A stretch of DNA of 64,000 nt from Sphingobacterium sp. HMA12 (GTDB lineage Bacteria; Bacteroidota; Bacteroidia; Sphingobacteriales; Sphingobacteriaceae). The stretch spans positions 372,001 through 436,000 of the forward strand of contig NZ_BEYR01000003.1 of the NCBI RefSeq assembly GCF_002933815.1, given 5' to 3'. The notes under the pieces were generated by a model. The model was not told the origin of the DNA, ran no database searches, and was given only the letters and a program-made list of their open reading frames with translations. This document shows positions 17,039 through 24,940 of this stretch, piece after piece. The position numbers and the translations under genes were made by a program. The first letter of the stretch is position 1; every line of letters starts with the position of its first letter.

Positions 17039-17845
17039 ATGGAAACTTATCCAGATAATAATTTTGAGGTTTTGCGCTTGGAGATGGGGATTACCAATCG
17101 GGAATTCGCGAGTTTATTGGGCGTGCGTGAGCAGGTATATTCCCGTATTAAGAAAGGGGAATATCCGATTGGGCTTACTATGAAAACCCGGATTCAAAAT
17201 GCCTTTCCACAAGTTCAATATGACTGGCTGCTATATGGGAAGGGGGAGCGAAACCAAATGGGCATATTCGTTGAGTCTGATTCTGTTTTGGCGGCTAATG
17301 TCAGAAATGGAAGATCAATTGGGTATTTTTCCAATGACGTTAAGTTTATTGATGAAAATAAGAACAATATATTCTTTGAGGTATCACCCGGACGATATCT
17401 AATGCAGACCAAGCTGGTTACCGAGAAGGCAAAAGCCGGGTATCTTTCCGGTTTCTCTGATGCGGAATATATGGACGACTTACCAGCACATTTTATTACG
17501 GTGAATGAATTTCACAAGGGGGCTTACCGTTCTTTTGAAGTCAGTGGTGATAGTATGACAGACGGGACTGACGCCAGTGTTCTTGATGGCGATATTGTCA
17601 CGGGACGTTTGATCAAGCGTGAACTCTGGCAATCGAAATTCCATACCCATAAATATAGATATTGGGTCATCGTCCATCGATATGAAGGAGTGATCATTAA
17701 AGAAATTGCCCATCACGATGTGTCTAATGGGATCCTTACACTCCGTTCACTCAATTCGGACAAAACTATCTATCCGGATTTTGAGGTTAGTTTGGATGAC
17801 GTAGATCAGATCTTCAATGTTGTTGATATCAGCCGCTCTCTTTAG
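17039..17845 (+). CDS. XRE / S24 family LexA-CI-type repressor
   Basis: A 268-residue repressor. The N-terminal XRE helix-turn-helix (ITNREFASLLGVREQVYSRI, about residues 19-38) binds DNA, and the C-terminal S24 domain carries the self-cleavage machinery. S172 in SGDSM is the nucleophile, K221 in IIKEI the general base, and A133-G134 (AKAGYL) the expected cleavage bond. Such proteins are switched off when RecA filaments stimulate self-cleavage during DNA damage. It lies divergently from the DnaA-like gene with repeated GTTAAAC boxes between them, and the lysis genes are about 1 kb away. It may therefore control this module, which is inference. Confidence 0.85.
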   Translation: METYPDNNFEVLRLEMGITNREFASLLGVREQVYSRIKKGEYPIGLTMKTRIQNAFPQVQYDWLLYGKGERNQMGIFVESDSVLAANVRNGRSIGYFSNDVKFIDENKNNIFFEVSPGRYLMQTKLVTEKAKAGYLSGFSDAEYMDDLPAHFITVNEFHKGAYRSFEVSGDSMTDGTDASVLDGDIVTGRLIKRELWQSKFHTHKYRYWVIVHRYEGVIIKEIAHHDVSNGILTLRSLNSDKTIYPDFEVSLDDVDQIFNVVDISRSL

Positions 17846-18277
17846 GAATTGGTTTAATCCGTTCATCAACTTTGTATATACCCAATCGTAATTGAGGGCA
17901 CTATTTTTCCAAGATCAAATTGATCACTGTGCAATTCACGCCCTGGATTATAGTTTGTTATATTTTTTAGCTAAAAAATATAGTGAATAAAACTAAATTT
18001 GTTAGTTTTATTCACTATATTTGAATGTGAATTGAAGGTGGATGAAGATGTTTATGTATGATTGTCTCAGCGTCGAACAGTATATATTGCGCTATGACAT
18101 TTCATTGTACATAAAGAACATTGGTTGCTCATTATTCTTGCATGTTCGTTGCCTTCAATTCCTATAAATCTAAGCGATAAAATGAAAAGCACGCGATAAG
18201 CGCCCGATATAGACATTTGGTAAAATGATTGTGTGATTAACTTTCTATCTTCAAATAGGACTATTGCGAGTAGGGTA
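17846..18277. other. Intergenic region with nested inverted repeats, no gene
   Basis: This stretch follows the S24 repressor and precedes the 3' end of the MsrAB gene. It holds the palindromes at 17932-18034. No ORF is convincing. A frame at 18067-18324 on the minus strand overlaps the msrAB stop and looks like noise. Confidence 0.6.
17932..18034. repeat. Nested palindromes: 24-bp palindrome and 21-bp-arm hairpin within an outer repeat
   Basis: A perfect 24-bp palindrome spans 17959-17982 (centre TTAG/CTAA). Overlapping it, a perfect inverted repeat has 21-bp arms at 17976-17996 and 18002-18022 around the 5-nt loop ATTTG. Both lie inside an outer 8-bp pair, CAATTCAC (17932-17939) and GTGAATTG (18027-18034). 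The arms have no T tract and are very AT-rich. It could be an attachment site, an element end or a bidirectional RNA hairpin, and it lies at the end of the phage-like module. Confidence 0.65.
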
Positions 18278-19366
18278 TTACTTTGATTTATCGCTCTTCT
18301 GTAATAAAGGAATAAATTTTTCATAGCCCTGGGCTTTCATCTGATCTTTTGGAACAAAGCGTAAGGAAGCACTATTTATACAATACCGCAATCCCCCTTT
18401 TTCGCTCGGCCCATCATTAAAAACATGTCCTAAATGAGCGTCACCGGTTTTGCTTCTCACTTCAGTTCTGCTCATCCCAAAAGATTCATCGTTTTTTTCG
18501 GCAATTAAACTATCGTTAATTGGCTTGGAAAAGCTGGGCCACCCACAATCTGACTCAAACTTATCCGTCGAAACAAATAAGGGTTCACCGGTCGTAATGT
18601 CAACATAGATACCTTCCTTAAATTCATTCCAGTAGGCATTATCAAAAGCCTTTTCGGTTGCATTGTTTTGCGTGACATCATATTGTAATGGCGTCAATTC
18701 CTTCTTTAAGATTTTTTTGTCTACTTTATTGTAATGAGTGGGCGGATTTGCTTGCCGGGCCTTTTCAAATAGATCCGCTGGAATATGGCAATAGCCTCCC
18801 GGATTCTTTCCTAGATAATCCTGATGATAATTTTCAGCAGTATAGAAATTACGTAATGCAGCAATTTCGACAACAAGTTTGGAATTATAGTTTTTCGCGA
18901 GCTGTTCTATTTCTCCCCGGATCGTTTTTTCATCCTCTTTTTTTGTAAAGTAAATTCCGGTTCTATATTGCGTACCTATATCATTCCCCTGTTTATTCAA
19001 ACTTGTTGGATCAATCGTTTTAAAGTATAAGTCAATCAACAATTTCAAATCAACTTTGGCCGGGTCGTAATTGACTTTTACAGTTTCAACAAAACCAGTA
19101 TTGCCTTTCGATACTTGTTCATAGCTGGGGTTAGCAAGTTTTCCATTCGCATAACCAACCTCAGTAGCGGTTACGCCTCTTATTTGTTTAAAATAATGTT
19201 CTGTTCCCCAAAAGCAACCCCCAGCAAAATAAATTTCCTTGGTTTGACTGTAATCTACAGAGCTCTTTCCCGAAACTGATGCCTTTTTTTCATTTTGTGA
19301 AAAGCCTATTTTTACTATCGCGAAGCCAAAAAGGACGAGAATAGTAATGGTCGATATAATTTTCAT
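18278..19366 (-). CDS. msrAB: Bifunctional methionine sulfoxide reductase MsrA/MsrB
   Basis: A 362-residue fusion. An N-terminal signal-like hydrophobic segment (about residues 5-24) suggests export to the periplasm. The MsrA domain (about 43-200) carries the catalytic cysteine C51 in GGCFWGTEHYF. The MsrB domain (about 215-355) has SDCGWPSF, RTEVRSKTGDAHLGHVF and the catalytic cysteine in RYCINS. Together they reduce both stereoisomers of methionine sulfoxide in oxidised proteins. It is the last gene of a four-gene minus-strand operon (sigma factor, anti-sigma, DUF417, MsrAB); the DUF417 gene is only 6 bp upstream. Likely induced by oxidants such as hypochlorite. Confidence 0.93.
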   Translation of the reverse strand: MKIISTITILVLFGFAIVKIGFSQNEKKASVSGKSSVDYSQTKEIYFAGGCFWGTEHYFKQIRGVTATEVGYANGKLANPSYEQVSKGNTGFVETVKVNYDPAKVDLKLLIDLYFKTIDPTSLNKQGNDIGTQYRTGIYFTKKEDEKTIRGEIEQLAKNYNSKLVVEIAALRNFYTAENYHQDYLGKNPGGYCHIPADLFEKARQANPPTHYNKVDKKILKKELTPLQYDVTQNNATEKAFDNAYWNEFKEGIYVDITTGEPLFVSTDKFESDCGWPSFSKPINDSLIAEKNDESFGMSRTEVRSKTGDAHLGHVFNDGPSEKGGLRYCINSASLRFVPKDQMKAQGYEKFIPLLQKSDKSK

Positions 19367-19372
19367 GATCTT

Positions 19373-19825
19373 TTATTTGTTAGCTGATTGTAGTAAATTG
19401 ATTCCAAATCCAAAAAATAATATATCCTTGAGGATAAAGAAGTCCGTCACCGGCACCCCGTCTACGTATCTCAACATATTGGGTGTTGTAAAAAGATAAC
19501 TGAGGGTCATTGCAAAAATAATGCATACTGCTACACCGGCATATTTCCTCAGGTGATTGAGTTTTAAACTTAGTAAAATGAGCAGGGCAACCACGATTTC
19601 AACTATACCGACAATATTGGATACAGTTTGTGCGCTTAGCAGGCGATACAACCAGGAAGAAAGTGGATGATTTGCTATCAACGGCTTTATGGCCATTGCC
19701 TCTGTGGCTGTAAACTTGAATATTCCAAGCCAAAGAAGAAGGAGGACAACGCCGAACGCGGACATGTAAAATCCGTATTGTGCTGATGGTGTTGTGGAAT
19801 TTTTTGTTTGTGTCATGAGATGCAT
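19373..19825 (-). CDS. DUF417 (YkgB/RclC-like) membrane protein
   Basis: A 150-residue integral membrane protein with four hydrophobic segments. WLGIFKFTATEAMAIKPLI is the family's characteristic block, followed by HPLSSWLY. In E. coli the DUF417 protein RclC belongs to the reactive-chlorine resistance locus. Here it is 6 bp upstream of msrAB and downstream of an ECF sigma/anti-sigma pair, which fits the same kind of stress. A second ATG at 19814-19816 would remove three residues; both starts are plausible. The function is not biochemically defined. Confidence 0.82.
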   Translation of the reverse strand: MHLMTQTKNSTTPSAQYGFYMSAFGVVLLLLWLGIFKFTATEAMAIKPLIANHPLSSWLYRLLSAQTVSNIVGIVEIVVALLILLSLKLNHLRKYAGVAVCIIFAMTLSYLFTTPNMLRYVDGVPVTDFFILKDILFFGFGINLLQSANK

Positions 19826-19900
19826 TTTTCTAAAATTTAATTGTTCCTACTGTTTCTCACATAGTTGCCTGCACATCAAATTCCTGACAAAAAAATCTTA

Positions 19901-20170
19901 TTATTTCAGTTTTTCTTTTAATTTATCTTTAAATGTTTGTAAATCGATGTTGTTGAATTTGTCTGGAGCGTCTTGTGTAAATATTTTTCTCATTAGATCT
20001 TCCATTACATTTATCTTATGGTTGTAGGCGCGGCACCATTTGCAGATCATAAGATGCGCTTTTAGGCGTATTTTTTGGAAGGATGTGATGCGGTTCGCAT
20101 TTCGCTTTTCAATGAGTAGCGTTGCCTGCCTGCAGGGCATGAATAGAATATGTATGAGTCGTTTTACCAT
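19901..20170 (-). CDS. Small zinc-finger-type anti-sigma factor (ZAS)
   Basis: An 89-residue protein whose central HLMICKWC segment gives the HxxxCxxC motif of zinc-binding anti-sigma domains, preceded by ATLLIEKR and RITSFQKIRLKAH. No transmembrane helix follows, so it is probably a soluble anti-sigma factor. It starts 11 bp after the ECF sigma gene and should bind and inhibit that sigma factor, possibly with zinc release by thiol oxidation acting as the signal. The order sigma / anti-sigma / DUF417 / MsrAB suggests it senses oxidants. Confidence 0.72.
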   Translation of the reverse strand: MVKRLIHILFMPCRQATLLIEKRNANRITSFQKIRLKAHLMICKWCRAYNHKINVMEDLMRKIFTQDAPDKFNNIDLQTFKDKLKEKLK

Positions 20171-20181
20171 CCTTTACGAAA

Positions 20182-20733
20182 TCATAAAATGTTAAACCAA
20201 TTAAATTCCAGACACTCCCGAAGTTGCATACGGCCACGTTGAAGGATCTTCCATAGGTTAGTTGCCGTAATACCAGTTTCCTGACATACTTTGTCCGCTT
20301 TTTTTTCTTCCAGGTAGTAAAGCTTTACTGGGATAAGCCATTTTAAAGGCAATTTATCTAAGCAATCCGCCATTACTTTATTGAAATCATTGTTGTCAAG
20401 CAGATTTTCGTCTTTTTCATTCCAGTCTTGTAGGATGTCGTCATGTTTCCAAGACCCTTCCTGATCAAAATATCGATCCAGGGAAACATTGTCTGGGTGT
20501 CGATATTTTTTGCGGTAAAACTCAGCAACTTTATTTTTAAGAATAGCCATTAGCCAGGTTTTTACGCTACTTCGATCTTCGAAAGAATAGTAAGATTCAA
20601 ATGCGGAAATAAATACATTCTGCACAACATCCTCCGCATCTTGTTTGTCAGATAACAAAAAAAACGCGCTATTGAGTAGTGAATCACTATAGGCATCAAT
20701 CCATTGCTGTATATGTGTTGCACGTTTATCCAT
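20182..20733 (-). CDS. RNA polymerase ECF-type sigma factor
   Basis: A 183-residue sigma-70 family protein. Region 2 is visible (SLLNSAFFLLSDKQDAEDVVQNVFISAFE, in two parts, with VKTWLMAILKNKVAEFYRK). Region 4 is near the C terminus (VKLYYLEEKKADKVCQETGI). It probably directs transcription of its own operon, which includes a small anti-sigma factor, a DUF417 membrane protein and MsrAB. It sits first in the operon, 410 bp from the next gene upstream. The putative target promoter was not identified by eye. Confidence 0.87.
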   Translation of the reverse strand: MDKRATHIQQWIDAYSDSLLNSAFFLLSDKQDAEDVVQNVFISAFESYYSFEDRSSVKTWLMAILKNKVAEFYRKKYRHPDNVSLDRYFDQEGSWKHDDILQDWNEKDENLLDNNDFNKVMADCLDKLPLKWLIPVKLYYLEEKKADKVCQETGITATNLWKILQRGRMQLRECLEFNWFNIL

Positions 20734-21146
20734 CTAATCTATGATAATCGTATAAAATTAGAAATAGTTTTTGATACTCTTTATTTTATCCCAATGGATT
20801 AAAACTTTCAAGGGTTCAGTTTCTTAAAAACTGAAAGACAATTGCTAGAATCAATATAAAAAGAAAGCATATCACAATAAGTGATAGATTGTATTGTTTT
20901 TTTATTTCCGCTTTTGAAAAAGCTGTTCGCCTTCAGGATAAAACATATAGGTTAAAAAAGGATAAGTAACGCCAAAAATTTGGGCTGTTATACCCAGAGA
21001 GCGATGAGTCAACATTTTCTTCGGTGACAAGCATGGCCACAGCTGCGAAAATTGCACTCAATATTAAAACAGGGATGATCATCTGGTAAAAATTACGTTT
21101 TGTACTTGTATTTTTGCTATCGTTTAACCATATACTTATCCGATAA
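20734..21146. other. Intergenic region with a possible broken small membrane-protein gene
   Basis: This 413-bp stretch should contain the promoter of the ECF operon. On the minus strand, protein-like text continues across two frames, described in the next entry. Nothing else is seen. Confidence 0.5.
20902..21090 (-). pseudogene. Possible disrupted small membrane protein
   Basis: Two overlapping minus-strand frames look protein-like. One (ATG at 21088-21090) begins MIIPVLILSAIFAAVAMLVT, a transmembrane segment, and continues to a poor-looking end. The other (20902-21015) gives a 37-residue peptide MLTHRSLGITAQIFGVTYPF then LTYMFYPEGEQLFQKRK. Together they would form one small protein if a frameshift lay between them. 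This is a reading by eye; alternatively there are two tiny unrelated frames and no gene. Confidence 0.25.
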
Positions 21147-22229
21147 TCAGTTCCACTGTCTGTATTTTTTGGGGATTAAAGGAACTCCTTTAGGAAAATA
21201 GAGTCCATCGAAATCAAAATAAAAGAAAGTTCCGGTTTCGGAATGTCTGATTTGCAAAAGAGCTTTTAAATTTTTGGATGTACTGATATATCTGTAATCG
21301 AAGTGATCATTTCCCAGTACGGGAGCATTTCCCTGTTGCGTGTTAACTAATACCAGTTGCCCCGGATCGTCTGTTGCCGGTATTAAGCTAAATTCATTGT
21401 TCAGTACAATAGCTTTGTTTTGAGGAATAAGTATTTGGTTTGCCATACTGGGAGGGGGCATCATACTGCCGCGAAGTACAATTTCCTGGTCGAATAGTTT
21501 TGCAATTGCCGTAGGGTTATAAACTGTGGTGCCTAACTTTTTAAAACTGGTATTGTAAACTTCAACGGTGTGACTCGACTCGGGTATACCGTATTTCTGA
21601 CCAAAAGTACGTTGGATTGCAGTTTTGCTTCCCAGCACAAATCCGATCAGGGTCAAAGGTGCATTTTCGTTGATTCGGTATATGAGGTCAAAGCTTTCAA
21701 ATTTGGGTAAGGAGCTTACTGGAGTAAAGCCATTATTAGCAGCCAAAACATCGTAGGTTTCATCTTTTTTTAACGCCCAGAGATACTGTTTGCCATCCAC
21801 ACTTTCGTTGTCCCAAGCATCGTGATTTGGTTCGATTTTTTTGTAGCAGGTTGTTAGTTGTATTGGCGAACTTACGGAATTTAAGAGAATAGAATTTCCG
21901 TTTACGTCAAAGTGATAATAACTGTCTTTGTGGATCCTCAAAAGGCTACATGTTCGATCCAGATGTCCTACAAACTGCTCTTTTCCAGAACGCGCATCAA
22001 TGACCTCGTCTTCGCCTCCATTTTTAGCTATAATATAACTTTGAAAATCTCCAACTACATCATAATTACCGGGGCCGTCCATAAAAGCGTCGGGAGGGAC
22101 AAGTTCCGTTTCCGAAACGTTCAATAAACCTAATTTACCTTCGAATTTGAAAGGAATAAACTGGGGATGCTCCTGAGCAAATGCACAGGAAAAAAATAAA
22201 AAAATACTAAAAGCGAAAATAAACTTCAT
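21147..22229 (-). CDS. Secreted protein of unknown function
   Basis: A 360-residue protein with a signal peptide (MKFIFAFSIFLFFSCAFA, cleavage near AFAQ) and a beta-rich mature part. Repeated blocks such as KLGLLNVSETELVPP resemble WG/beta-propeller-type repeats, but no family can be assigned. The C terminus (FFYFDFDGLYFPKGVPLIPK) looks intact. It is transcribed on the minus strand with small genes before and after it. It is probably periplasmic or surface-exposed. Confidence 0.65.
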   Translation of the reverse strand: MKFIFAFSIFLFFSCAFAQEHPQFIPFKFEGKLGLLNVSETELVPPDAFMDGPGNYDVVGDFQSYIIAKNGGEDEVIDARSGKEQFVGHLDRTCSLLRIHKDSYYHFDVNGNSILLNSVSSPIQLTTCYKKIEPNHDAWDNESVDGKQYLWALKKDETYDVLAANNGFTPVSSLPKFESFDLIYRINENAPLTLIGFVLGSKTAIQRTFGQKYGIPESSHTVEVYNTSFKKLGTTVYNPTAIAKLFDQEIVLRGSMMPPPSMANQILIPQNKAIVLNNEFSLIPATDDPGQLVLVNTQQGNAPVLGNDHFDYRYISTSKNLKALLQIRHSETGTFFYFDFDGLYFPKGVPLIPKKYRQWN

Positions 22230-22389
22230 CGTAAACTGACTTTTGACATTCGGTGCCGATCGTAATCGCGTGCGCTTTAAAATTTGAATTTACAAAAATA
22301 AATCTATTCAACTATGTAAGTTTTTCACTTATCCGAATGTCTTTGAGATTAGCTTGCAGTGCTGCTACTGATATCACAGCACGCAGTAT

Positions 22390-22569
22390 TTAATTTTCAA
22401 AAAGCCATTTTATTCCTACTACCAACATTATGATTACCGCGATGATGTATTTTACTTTAATCACTTGTTGTTTTCTGTATGCAATGTAAATTCCCAGTAC
22501 CATGATCAAGGCAATTGCAATAATTATCCATCCAAATGAGAAGCTGTTTCCAAGCTCAATATTTATCAT
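22390..22569 (-). CDS. Small two-helix membrane protein (59 aa)
   Basis: A short gene running from ATG at 22567-22569 to TAA at 22390-22392. The 59-residue product has two hydrophobic helices, SFGWIIIAIALIMVLGIYIA and KYIIAVIIMLVVGIKWLF, separated by the basic loop YRKQQVIKVK. This topology and its clean, strongly hydrophobic pattern argue for a real small membrane protein. It lies 48 bp after the lipoprotein gene at 22618-23121 on the same strand, so the two may be co-transcribed. No family is recognised. Confidence 0.6.
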   Translation of the reverse strand: MINIELGNSFSFGWIIIAIALIMVLGIYIAYRKQQVIKVKYIIAVIIMLVVGIKWLFEN

Positions 22570-22617
22570 ATTTTTAGTTTTTAATAATGTGTTTGATCGG
22601 ATTTGCGGGATCGTGTC

Positions 22618-23121
22618 TTAGTCTTTTTCAAATGTTACGTCCGTTATCTTGTAGTTGAAATTAGTTTTGTCGCGCTCAGCTTCAGGTTTTTCTAATTCAC
22701 TGTAATGTACGGTGCCGGTCATTTTAAATGTGGTATGCGTGTCGAGATTGGTTTTCTCCCCATTTTTATCAATGACATAGAAATTTTTGAGCGTATAATT
22801 CTTTTGGTCAGCCGGAAGTTCAAATAGAACACTGTTGTTTTCTGTACCAACTGGTAGTATTACGCTGAAAGCTGTAAATTTTTCGGAGCTGATCGCATGT
22901 GGTTTCACAACAAAATTCATTGCCATTGTCTTTGATTTACCCGATGAAAAGGTAAAGGATGGAGCGTCGAACTCACCAATTAGTTCAATAGTCTTGTTTT
23001 GGTTGTCGTAGTTGGATTCCATTGCCTTAATTGTATCTACTGATGTACCATTGCATGATAATAGGGATGTTAAACCCAGAGATGCAAGTAACAAGGCTGG
23101 AATTATTCTTTGTATTTTCAT
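22618..23121 (-). CDS. Predicted lipoprotein of unknown function
   Basis: A 167-residue protein with a signal sequence and lipobox (SLLSC, cysteine near residue 23). The mature domain has a beta-rich pattern with GEFDAPSFTFSSGKSKTM and FYVIDKNGEKTNL and resembles small immunoglobulin-like or lipocalin-like sandwiches; no family is recognised. A small membrane protein gene follows 48 bp downstream on the same strand. Probably periplasmic-facing. Confidence 0.65.
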   Translation of the reverse strand: MKIQRIIPALLLASLGLTSLLSCNGTSVDTIKAMESNYDNQNKTIELIGEFDAPSFTFSSGKSKTMAMNFVVKPHAISSEKFTAFSVILPVGTENNSVLFELPADQKNYTLKNFYVIDKNGEKTNLDTHTTFKMTGTVHYSELEKPEAERDKTNFNYKITDVTFEKD

Positions 23122-23477
23122 AGGAATATGTTTTTATTGTTTTTGATTAGTTTGTACTCAATATAATTTTATTCGCTTTTTTTTGCTCTTATTTTTCATA
23201 AAAGTACAATAGAATCTGCTGTCTTTTATAGCTGGATTTAAATCCGTTGTGAATAAATTTAAATCCGTAAGCTCTTTTGCTTTTTTCGCTTTTGGCGGGG
23301 TTCATTTGTCCGTGATATGGAGGACTTTTAAGGTGCTTGATTTTTTGGCTGCGGGTAAAATGCAATCGTGTGGAGACCAGCAATAATAAGATAATAACAG
23401 GTGGGATAACTTGGGTTGTCCGGAGATGGTTTTAGAAAATGGTATGGAGTAATTTGCACGGAATCCTATGTTTTTTG
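23122..23477. other. Intergenic region with GGATTTAAATCC palindrome repeats
   Basis: The palindrome GGATTTAAATCC lies at 23234-23245. The 11-mer ATTTAAATCCG occurs at 23236-23246 and again at 23257-23267. The sequence could be a small dispersed repeat or a regulator site. A 64-codon minus frame (23189-23383) runs over it but has a basic, low-quality composition and is not called. Confidence 0.45.
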
Positions 23478-23975
23478 TTAATCTTTGGATCGGAAAAAAA
23501 TAAGGCTAATGATTAGACAAACTAAGGTGATAAAGGAGAATACGGTTCGTATATTGTTCCAAAATACCCAAGGATCTTCAATAAGAAGGCGTATCCGATG
23601 TATTCCATCCGATGAAGCTGTTGAAATATCGAACGAATTTAGTTGGTTGTTTAGCGGAACATTTTTGGTGCCGGTAATCATAAGTACACCGATAATATAA
23701 CTTAAGCATGCTGTCAAAATCAAATAAAATTTCGGCGATGACAGGTCAAAATACAATACTGACGAAATAATTAATAATAATGGCGCTCCCAGAAAACAGC
23801 TGTAAAATACAGGATTTAAGATTTCTCTGTTGATGTTTTGCATTGCCATCAAGTAGGTCTTATCATCCAATTTATGAAGCCCTAGATTGACAGAGAATGT
23901 ATAGGCGAAAAATAGGCCTGATATTAATGCAGAACAAGTTGCTGTTGCTGCTAAAGTGATCTCATGTAGTTTCAT
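23478..23975 (-). CDS. DUF1772 family membrane protein (anthrone oxygenase-like)
   Basis: A 165-residue integral membrane protein with four hydrophobic segments. The segments NVPLNNQLNSFD and PWVFWNNIRTVFSF match the conserved blocks of the DUF1772 / anthrone oxygenase family. Family functions are mostly unknown in bacteria. It lies downstream of an AraC-type regulator (24069-24842) on the same strand and may be its target. Confidence 0.78.
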   Translation of the reverse strand: MKLHEITLAATATCSALISGLFFAYTFSVNLGLHKLDDKTYLMAMQNINREILNPVFYSCFLGAPLLLIISSVLYFDLSSPKFYLILTACLSYIIGVLMITGTKNVPLNNQLNSFDISTASSDGIHRIRLLIEDPWVFWNNIRTVFSFITLVCLIISLIFFRSKD

Positions 23976-24068
23976 TACTTTTGAATTTAAATAGATAACG
24001 ACTTTATAATTTTCTTCACGTAAAATTCGGAATCAATAAGCATCCAAAATAGAATAAAAACGACAATA

Positions 24069-24842
24069 CTAGATTTTGCCAAACGTGTTGGGAGTCACTC
24101 CTGTAAAAGCTTTGAATACCCGGATAAAGTGTGATTGATCGGCGTATCCATTTGTATAAACGACATCATTTATCTTGTTGAAATCTTTTGTCTCCAGTTG
24201 GTTGAGTGAAGACTGAAATTGGACTATTTTTGCGAATTGCTTTGCGGAAATACCCGTTTCTTTGAGAAATCTTCGCTCGAGTGTTCGAATGTTCAACTTT
24301 TCTTTTTCAGCGATTTCTTTGATAGCAATTATCCCCCTGCTGTCAATGATGTATTGGATTGCTTCTCTTACCAAGAAGTCGAGCTTATTACTTTTCTGCT
24401 TAAAGTAATCGAGCAGTAAGTTTGTGATAATCCTGATCTTTTCTTCTATAGTTGAGGCGAATAGGATTTCTGAAATAATCTTATTGATATCATTTTCGGG
24501 CCCATTAGTTAGATAATGGCAGCTGTCATTGATGTCTTGGGGATTGATTCCCCAGAAAGCGCGTAAAACAAATGGATAAAATTGAAAAATAATGATTTGA
24601 AAATGACCGTTCACATGTATGGTGATGGGCTTGATCGTTTGGCCATATAAAAAGATTGTTGGCATTTTTTTTCCATGCGGCTGTATGGTTAAGCCATTTT
24701 CGGTTTGATGGTATAGAAGTCCAGGGTACCCATCCGCAAAAAAAGGCAGGATGGTTTCTGAGGTATCTCTGTTTTCGAATACGAGAATATTTTTGACAAA
24801 CAGGGCAATGGATTCGCCTGGAATAATATTTTGGATATCCAT
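24069..24842 (-). CDS. AraC family transcriptional regulator
   Basis: A 257-residue protein. The N-terminal half is a divergent effector domain (DUF6597-like, with FADGYPGLLYH and FQIIIFQFYPF). The C-terminal AraC helix-turn-helix reads GIIAIKEIAEKEKLNIRTLE and FKAFTGVTPNTF. It is in a same-strand cluster with a DUF1772 protein downstream and a monooxygenase/LLM pair upstream, and could control either. The gap to the monooxygenase gene is about 100 bp. Confidence 0.82.
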   Translation of the reverse strand: MDIQNIIPGESIALFVKNILVFENRDTSETILPFFADGYPGLLYHQTENGLTIQPHGKKMPTIFLYGQTIKPITIHVNGHFQIIIFQFYPFVLRAFWGINPQDINDSCHYLTNGPENDINKIISEILFASTIEEKIRIITNLLLDYFKQKSNKLDFLVREAIQYIIDSRGIIAIKEIAEKEKLNIRTLERRFLKETGISAKQFAKIVQFQSSLNQLETKDFNKINDVVYTNGYADQSHFIRVFKAFTGVTPNTFGKI

Positions 24843-24940
24843 CGTGATAACTATTTCTGTATGAGGTTTTAAATAGGCTTAAATATAATGAGATTTTTAC
24901 TGATATTGCAGTCCTTGTTTGATCCTGGCCAAAAATAACA

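Noticed and set aside
14653..17845. Whole region as a prophage
   Set aside because: Only lysis-like genes and a repressor are present; no structural, packaging or integration genes are visible, so it was reported as a module and not as a prophage.
18067..18324. Minus-strand frame near the msrAB 3' end
   Set aside because: It overlaps the msrAB stop region, has no start context and no recognisable pattern.
23189..23383. 64-residue minus-strand frame
   Set aside because: It is very basic, has no conserved look and spans the palindromic repeat; more likely chance.
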